The notes beneath the pieces were generated by a model. That model searched no databases. It was not told the DNA's origin and was given only the letters and a program-made list of their open reading frames with translations. A stretch of 64,000 nucleotides of DNA from Isoetes taiwanensis (taxonomy: Eukaryota; Streptophyta; Lycopodiopsida; Isoetales; Isoetaceae), in assembly GCA_021234155.1 (NCBI GenBank), contig JAJEKV010000002.1, positions 21,479,726-21,543,725 on the forward strand. The letters are read 5' to 3'. This document shows positions 57,631 to 64,000 of this stretch, piece by piece; within the stretch, counting starts at the first letter, position 1; the number at the start of each line of letters is the position of its first letter. Position numbers and translations under genes: made by a program.

Positions 57631-57996
57631 ATGCAAGTCATAAAGCCAGAAATTAAGAACGTGTGGAAGGGGATCTGGCTAAAATTTATTCTTCCAAAAG
57701 TGTGCTCACTAATATGGCAAGTAGTGCATAGGACCTTCCAGATGAATATGAAAGTTTCAAAGTATAAAGAAGAAGTGAGTCCATTATGCCCCATATGTAA
57801 AGTGAGAGATGAAACATTGGAGCATTGCCTAGTAGAATGTATTGATATGCAATTGAGTTGGTATGAGGAAAGGTTTGGCAATATGCTGGGTACCAATCAG
57901 ACTCTCTTAGGCATTCGTCCTGTAGAATGGGTACAGTCTAAATGCATTGCTTTTCAAATAGTCAAAGCGTGGACTTTCCTAACATATATAAGGTAG
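57631..57996 (+). pseudogene. LINE family C zf-RVT domain in original orientation
   Basis: A 121-codon frame starting MQVIKPEIKNVWKGIWLKFI with CPICKVRDETLEHCLVEC near its middle. Frame STYKCLRATSIISLHPN precedes it with a single stop between, joining it to the LINE C RT remnants at 42.5-44.3 kb. The zinc finger follows the RT in plant L1 elements. Confidence 0.85.
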
Positions 57997-58439
57997 TTTG
58001 ATTTTTCGTTTGATGTAATATTTCCGTTCCAAAAAAACGTAAGGGCGATGCATATACCTAAAATAAAAACTGAGAAATCAAAAGGAAAGCCTATGTGACG
58101 TCATAGTATTAGCTTGCTCTCATATGCCATCTTTGCCATAGCTTGCAATAGTTCCGGAATGGGTCTGCAGGGAGTTTTAGCCACCTTCGCCGGCAAGGTT
58201 AAGCAAGCATAGAGCTTGCCATAGAAAATATTTAGGGCGAGCTTGCTCTCCGGTCTGAAGCAGTGGCCCTGCATCATCTCTACTGGCTTTAAGCAGGGCT
58301 TAGTCTGCTACTTTTTGGTAATGAAAACATGCAATTTTGGTGCCCATCATATCAGCTATGGCAGGTCTTTTTGATGAGCAATTAAAGATTTACACTCTTT
58401 CAAGGCCTCAATATTCGCCTGAGCTTTTCCCCTTTTTAG
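57997..58439. other. Non-coding part of arm 2
   Basis: Contains LINE C 3' UTR-like sequence ending near 58030 (AAAAAACGTAAGG) and then AGCTTGC/GCAAGCT-rich sequence (58110-58260) with short direct and inverted repeats, as in 13940-14340. Confidence 0.4.
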
Positions 58440-58897
58440 CATCATATACAAGGAATCGCACAAAATCCGGGATGTTGTCTGCAAATGTAGTTGCAACAAT
58501 GGACTATTTCCTTAGAAAAAGAAACAAAAAGAATGCACAAGGTTGAACAGCAGGTCCTTGAGACAAAAACATCATTGACCAGGGAGTTTGACAAAATTCG
58601 AGCATTAAGGAAGAGTATAGAGGAGCAAAGCCTACATGCAAAGGAAGAGCATGCTAATAAGTGAAGGAGAGAGAATCTCTTGTTGAATGTTCAACTCATC
58701 TCCAAGAACGCCACAAGGTATTAGATAATTTTGTTTGACATATTTCATATGTTAAAAATATTGTTAATTACTGGATGTCACAGAGCGTGGGCAGCAAATA
58801 GCACGTGCACTGTCTGAAGTGCAAAAAAAAGTTACTGATCTCTTTCTTCGTGAGTCCTCCATGAATAGACGAGCTTTAGACTTATTATCTGTCAAAG
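58440..58897 (+). pseudogene. Coiled-coil protein fragment, second copy
   Basis: Same as 13515-13915. Reads KVEQQVLETKTSLTREFDKI and, after a 1-base shift near 58655, KERESLVECSTHLQERHKV, then across an intron VTERGQQIARALSEVQKKV to DLLSVKE at the LINE A tail. A 29-bp piece at 58442-58470 is absent from arm 1. Confidence 0.5.
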
Positions 58898-60089
58898 AAT
58901 AGAATAGAATAGAATAGAATAGAATAGAATAGAATAGAATAGAATATGTTTTTATCGTCCAGGGAGACCATTTGACCTATGGGACCCAAACAAAGAGAGA
59001 GCAACAAGCGTATTACTGTCCGGATTAAAAAACCCTCGCCCCGAAGGGTTTTCGAGGGGAAAACCTTAGCAATAATAAGGATGCTGGTATACTGTACAAT
59101 CGTATATGACAATTCAATGTTGTACCAGAGGACAAAACTGAGTCCGTGTATCCATAACCTCCTGAAGGTATGATCCCAACAAGCCCACGGAGGCCGTGTT
59201 CAACAGCTCATGTAGGGGCTGGTGAGGCACAATGAACTGAATATACTATGCCCGGATATGATCGAATGCTGGGCAGGCCTGAAGGGCGTGACATTCATCT
59301 TCAATGACGCCCTGTTGGCAACACTGACAGATCCTGTCCTCACGTGGCTCTCGAGTCCATCGCCCTATCTCAATGGGGAGGCGGTGTGCACCCGTGTGAA
59401 TGGAAGCTATCAGTCTGCGCTTCTTCATGGGCAAATCATTGCGCAAGTAGTGTTGTGGGCCTCTTGTGAGCATGGAATTGACTTGCTGCCTGTAGTGTGC
59501 CATTTTAACATGCAGTAGGGCATCTGCATCCCAGAGCTTAGCAAGGAAGCTAGCGCCGCAATGCATTGTGCTCCTTCATTGTCCGTACCTGCCCGCATCT
59601 GTGTGCCTGCAAATTCCAACATGAGAACCACTGAGCTTGCTTGTCCTTCGAGCAGGCTTTGAGGCGCTGTGGACCCATTGCTACTGCCAATGCAATATTG
59701 GGCAATCGGGCGTCACCCATACCAACTACCTTCTGAAAGTAAATGATATGGCATTCCAGTGCAGCCCTTTGAAGGGGTAGAAAACCCGTCTCCTGGAGCA
59801 GGTTCTGATATGCAACTGTGGATTTCACCCCAAGTGCTTGTGCTAAGAAGGCCTTATGTACCTGCTCCAGGTCATTCCAGCTGGTGCGAGATATCACCGG
59901 ACCCCACACCTCTACCTCGTACATGAGAACCGGCTCGACTAAGGCCCTGAACAGGTGTGACTAGTGGCCCCAGGCATACAACTCTGCCTTGTGGCTATTT
60001 CTCTGCATGGTATATAGTGCTTTCCAGCCTGCTGTGACACACAACTTGATGGAAGCATCCCAATTCGTGGTAGTAGAAAACTCGATCCC
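58898..60089 (-). pseudogene. LINE family A, 3' fragment, second arm
   Basis: Counterpart of 12281-13509. Frame 59924-59550 (minus) reads YEVEVWGPVISRTSWNDLEQ and LGVKSTVAYQNLLQETGFLP without the stop found in arm 1. The zinc finger (ICQCCQQGVIEDECHALQAC) and hairpin (59025-59064) are kept. Tail (AGAAT)n at 58898-58946. Confidence 0.9.
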
Positions 60090-60140
60090 TAAGGAAGAAA
60101 TGTTTATAATTTTTGCAGTTAGCAGACTATTTTGACAGTT

Positions 60141-60304
60141 ATAACCACAAATGTTGGCAAGCAACGATTAGAGCATGCTGTAAGATGGCCAAATATAACA
60201 TATGTTGTAGCTTCAGAAAAGATGAGTTTTGAAGATCTTAGTGCCATAATAGGTCCTACTCTGCTTGATGTGCAGGGGCTTGCGTCAGGAGCTTACCAAA
60301 ATTA
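60141..60304 (+). CDS. Exon-like open frame of an unrecognised gene, second arm
   Basis: Same 54-codon frame as 12065-12229, ITTNVGKQRLEHAVRWPN to GLASGAYQN. It follows the coiled-coil exons on the same strand once LINE A is removed. No family recognised. Confidence 0.35.
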
Positions 60305-60328
60305 AGGCGACCCAGCATAGCCAATCAT

Positions 60329-60889
60329 ATCATCTTATCAAATGGCGAATAACAGAGCGGATCTTCAGCTTCCGAGTTTCTTATCATGGAATCAGGCTCT
60401 TTTTAAATTGATGTTACTTTTTCAGCATTGGTTCAAGCAGTTGATCAAAGGTAAAAAGTTTTGAACTTTTGTGTGCTTTAGAACTTTTGGTAAGTGGAAA
60501 TGATGGTTTTGTTTTAAAACACGCAGCTTATTGGCCCTTTTGAATGGGTTGTTGTATGTATATAAGTATTACTTTCTGTGATTTCTCTCTAGGTTTTTTG
60601 TTTAAGAGTTGCAAGTTCACGAGGAAGTGTTGTGATGAAAAACTTATGAATTATGATGTAAATTTGCTATACACTACCGCTATAAGTTCTGCATCAGAGC
60701 TTCTGATGCAATATGTGTTCGATGGGAATGCTCTAGCACTGAATGTGTTTACTCTTTTTGAATGAAAAGAACTTTGGCTGTAACTGAAAAATGGAAGTTA
60801 TATGTAGGTTGTGAATTTCACATGTCGAACATGCTCTACCAATATTAGCTTCAATTTTGAATCCATGCAAATGACTTGCAGATGTTTTA
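60329..60889. other. No gene seen
   Basis: AT-rich DNA just outside the inverted duplication. No motif of interest apart from the Helitron-like start that follows. Confidence 0.4.
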
Positions 60890-61060
60890 TCTATTTTTTA
60901 AATTTGGTTTTTTTGGCTGGTGGAAAACCTTTTAGAATTTTTTTTCTTAAGGTGATTTCCCTAGTTGAAAAAACTTCCCAATAGTCCAAAAATTGAGAAA
61001 GGATTTTTGTAAAATTTCGATGTTGGCCGGATTAGGAATTTTTCTTACGTAAGGCTTCTA
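60890..61060 (+). mobile_element. Helitron-like 5' terminus related to the 32926 element
   Basis: TCTATTTTTTAAATTTGG after an A corresponds to TCTATTGTTTAAATTTGG at 32926, and looser similarity (GGTTTTTTTGGC, GATTTCC, CAAAAATTGAGAAA, GGCCGGATTAGG) continues for about 170 bp. No CTRR-plus-hairpin end was found before 64000, so the element may extend past the window or be a truncated copy. Confidence 0.55.
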
Positions 61061-62784
61061 TTGGCCGTCACTCTGGGAGCATGCAGCACGGCATACTGCT
61101 ATGGTTAGGGTTTGTGATTTGTGCGTTTGTGATCTGTCATTTAACACATTGATTCTAGAATGGAAGATCAAGCCATTATCAGGAATCAATGGGCTTCATG
61201 CAAAACATGAGAGTTATTTTCATTTTTTGTATTTGCTGGCCAGCTTCTTTCTTATGCTAAGTTGACCATTAGTGCAAACTTTCTAGCAGCTAATAAGAGG
61301 TTTCTTCTTTCGAACTCCTTGGTGAAATGGATATGGTATCTTAATAAGCTTTAAATATAAGGTGCATACTTTGAGCTATGCGTATGTATTGTATCATAAG
61401 AGGATGGAGCACAAAATCTCATATAGCGTTCTTTACCTGTACAGGTCATAGATCTGCATCTCCATCATCCTTATCTTATCAACCCATATTTGGTATATTG
61501 TTTGTTGCGGCTTGCCTATACAATTTTTACATGCATAAGTAAGAGCATTCAATTTGATTTTGGAAAATGCCATCTCAGTTGTTCATAACGTGATGCTTCA
61601 TGTGCACTATATGGCATTTTCTAAAATTAAGAAGATTAGGGATACTTATAGAATTTTACATGCTATAATAGCATTGTCATCTGAGGAAGGAACCATGATA
61701 AAATCTTTAGAAATAGTCTATGGCACCGTGCTGTTGACAAGATTCAATCTTGGGAATATCCAGTTCAAACCAACCACGAGGGAGAGAAACAAAGTTCAAA
61801 CCATTTGACTTCAGTTGTCATGGCTATTGCTGTTTTTGTAACTTCGAGGCTCTATGCTATTAGCATGAAATTCTTACGGGACTAGAGGTAAGTAAACAAG
61901 ACATATTCTTTTACTTTTTTCTAGCAATGATTCAGGACACATATCTAGCAGATTTATATGATGCATTTCTCTATTATATTTTTCTTCATTATGCTATTAA
62001 ATTGGTGAATAGAGATGGGTATAGCCAATGATAAGCACAAAGGCCTCTCTGTTTAGGCTCTTCAACACAATATTTTTGATACAAGCCCTTTTAATCATGT
62101 TGGCAATGGAAGTCGAGTAAATACTTGATACTTTAATACATCTCTAGATGGATGCAAGAAAGCGCCAAGCATGAAGGCATTGAGCGTATATTTTTGCTTT
62201 GAGCAGGGTACAGATCAACCTTTGAGATTGAAGTTTACTGCATGTTCTATGTAGGTCATTTTTCCAATTCCACTTCCCATCTTTCATCTAGTTAGTGTAC
62301 ATCTGATGCTTTTTAGAGAGAGCAAATTTTAAGAACGTCCTGAGAACAGAGGTCCCAGTCGCCCTTGAGCTTAGGTGCAATGTTAGTTGAGAACAGAGGT
62401 CCAAGTCGCCCTTCAGCTTAAATGCAATATTAGTTATCTTTGGCTTCTGCATTTCTATTATAACTACAGCTTCAAGAAGCTTCAATGCAACTAGGACTTG
62501 AGGCCCTATGCACATAACACTTCTCACAAGGAAACCATGGAAAAAATTAGTGGCTATTAATAGCCAAATGGCGATTTTTTAGGGGGTCTAGACAATTTTT
62601 GCGGCGAATTTTATGAAAGGAGCTTTCTTTTAAAAAATTAAAAAATAGCCATATCTAAAACAAGTACTTCAGTATTTTCTTAGGATTAGCCAAACTATTT
62701 CCCCCCTTTTCCTTAAAGAAAAATGGATTAGCGTTTCTTTATGTTACAATAATTACATATTAAATCATTAATAGCCAAACAAAA
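61061..62784. other. No recognised gene
   Basis: AT-rich sequence, possibly Helitron interior. There is a local doublet at 62335-62415 (AGAACAGAGGTCCxAGTCGCCC twice, offset about 55). An 84-codon plus-strand frame at 61554 has no recognisable motif. Confidence 0.4.
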
Positions 62785-62911
62785 ATGAATTCCTTTCGAG
62801 GCAGGGGTTTTTTAATCCTAGTAGTAATGATTGTACTAGCCCATTGTATGGGTCCCATGACCTATTGGTCTTCGTGGACGTTAAAAAAACTATTCTATTC
62901 TATTCTATCAT
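62785..62911 (+). pseudogene. LINE family A 3' end scrap
   Basis: TTCGAGGCAGGGGTTTTTTAATCC is half of the family hairpin, followed by GGGTCCCATGACCTATTGGT, TTCGTGGACG and a short (TTCTA)n tail (62892-62911). Only the last 130 bp of the element arrived, a typical extreme 5' truncation. Confidence 0.85.
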
Positions 62912-64000
62912 TAGTGATTGTAATTTTTCAAACTATGTATTTCTATTACATATACCATATATGCATCTTCAAAAAGGAATTGTAAGAGATGGCCAATATC
63001 TCTCTAGATGCCCGAGTTGGTTGCATAATATTTTCCCTCGAGGGATAAGTGCAATTTGAATTTAGAGAAAGTGTCATTGCATTGAATGTTGTTCAGATCA
63101 TGGATATTATAAGTTTTGTTGTGAGCTTTTGTTAAAAGGTTTTTAATATTATTGTATATTTCTTGATTGTTGATTATTATTTGTAATTGTAGTACATATA
63201 TCTAAAGCTACAGAATTTACATTTTTGTTTTTTTCAGTTAGAAAGAATACCCAAGTGAAAGTTTATAGTACTTAATCCAAAAGTTTCGCGAAGTCCAAGT
63301 ACATATAAATGTCATGGTAATAATAACTTTAGCCAAATATACATCATAAAGTACTGTAAAATTTTGAAAAATAGCCAAATCATTTTTTATGGAAAAATAT
63401 ATAGCATGCTTAATTTTTTCCCTGAAGGAAACTCTTTGAGGTTTCAAAGAAATTTCTCAAGCATTTGATTTGTTGATCTCAACGGCAATAATTATTACTT
63501 CAACTAGACTTGACAAAATGCTCTTCTCCATGGTGAAAGTATCAAGTTCTTAAACCTCATATATTATTTGTGTACATCTCCATGTTCTCTGCTTTTCTCA
63601 TGCATGTCAAACTTATGCAGCGAAATAGAGGTCCTGAATATGACTACAAGAATCGAACACTTTCATCTCTATCTCCTATTTGCGGCTTTTCTTATTCTTC
63701 AAAATTGTTCTGCTTATTCTTCAGCATTGCTCTGTAAGTGTATATCAGATTATTTGAGTCATCAATGGTCTATTCCAGTTTGTTGACTGACTGGATTGCA
63801 TGCTTGCCCTTCTTCCATATTTGCGGACTTGATTGTTCTTGATGCTGCCCTTCTTCAATATTTGCAGACCTGGTTGTTCTTGATGCTTTCTTTATGTTAA
63901 AAAAGATCTAGCCATTCTATTATACAGCTGCAACAGAGATTGCGATCAATTTAGCTATGTCCACTAAGACTACAGAGAATCTCAAGTCAGATATATCCTC
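62912..64000. other. No recognised gene
   Basis: AT-rich. Two near-identical pieces near 63805-63875 (TGCCCTTCTTCxATATTTGC and GTTCTTGATGCT) form a small tandem duplication. No coding sequence supported. Confidence 0.4.

Larger units (their letters stand above)
57590..60328. repeat. Inverted duplication, arm 2 (partner 12042-14789)
   Basis: Reverse complement of arm 1. Here the LINE C reading frame runs from 57522 through the junction at 57589 into the zf-RVT, so this arm keeps the older junction. Confidence 0.9.

Noticed and set aside
57579-57896. Minus-strand 105-codon frame
   Set aside because: Shadow of the zf-RVT frame on the plus strand.

Overview
The window looks like repeat-rich nuclear DNA of a land plant. 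The evidence is L1-type LINEs with a zf-RVT domain, a Ty3/gypsy chromovirus with chromodomain, a Helitron with canonical ends, and GT-AG introns. I cannot name the species; a large, repeat-laden genome such as that of a seed-free plant would fit. I found no intact ordinary host gene, rRNA, tRNA gene or CRISPR array. Almost everything is mobile DNA or decayed coding sequence.

Layout. Positions 1-2136 hold no recognised gene. Positions 2139-2598 are a fold-back element. Positions 2605-8690 are copy 1 of a segmental duplication (a SINE-like promoter, LINE family A on the minus strand, LINE family C on the plus strand). Positions 8724-9755 are a minisatellite and long (CT)n tracts. Positions 10418-12040 are a broken Crypton-type tyrosine recombinase gene. 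Positions 12042-14789 are one arm of a 2.7-kb inverted duplication whose other arm is 57590-60328. Positions 14790-19470 are a nearly full-length but scrambled LINE A. Positions 19496-22469 are a broken gene joining a ParB-like domain to a class-beta DNA methyltransferase. Positions 23049-23830 are a coiled-coil/Cys-rich gene on the minus strand. A gypsy fragment (24364-24549) and a truncated LINE B (25391-26514) follow.

Copy 2 of the segmental duplication runs from 28436 to 57588. It is about 29 kb rather than 6 kb because it carries three insertions whose empty sites are preserved in copy 1: a 322-bp MITE (28588-28909), a 9551-bp Helitron (32926-42476, itself carrying an almost intact LINE B), and a 13209-bp chromovirus (44313-57521, TSD GAATA). 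The rest of the window (60329-64000) holds a second Helitron-like 5' end and a LINE A 3' scrap.

Three things stand out. The chromovirus has a start codon opening a reading frame that begins MARTKQTAQK, almost the histone H3 tail, downstream of a TATA box and two hairpin repeats. A Crypton-type recombinase and a ParB-methyltransferase lie within 8 kb of each other on the same strand. Repeated sequences that should be nearly identical differ systematically at CAG/CTG trinucleotides (CAG to CGG, CTG to ACG). The last pattern looks like a base-calling effect of CHG methylation, so many of the frameshifts reported here may not be real.
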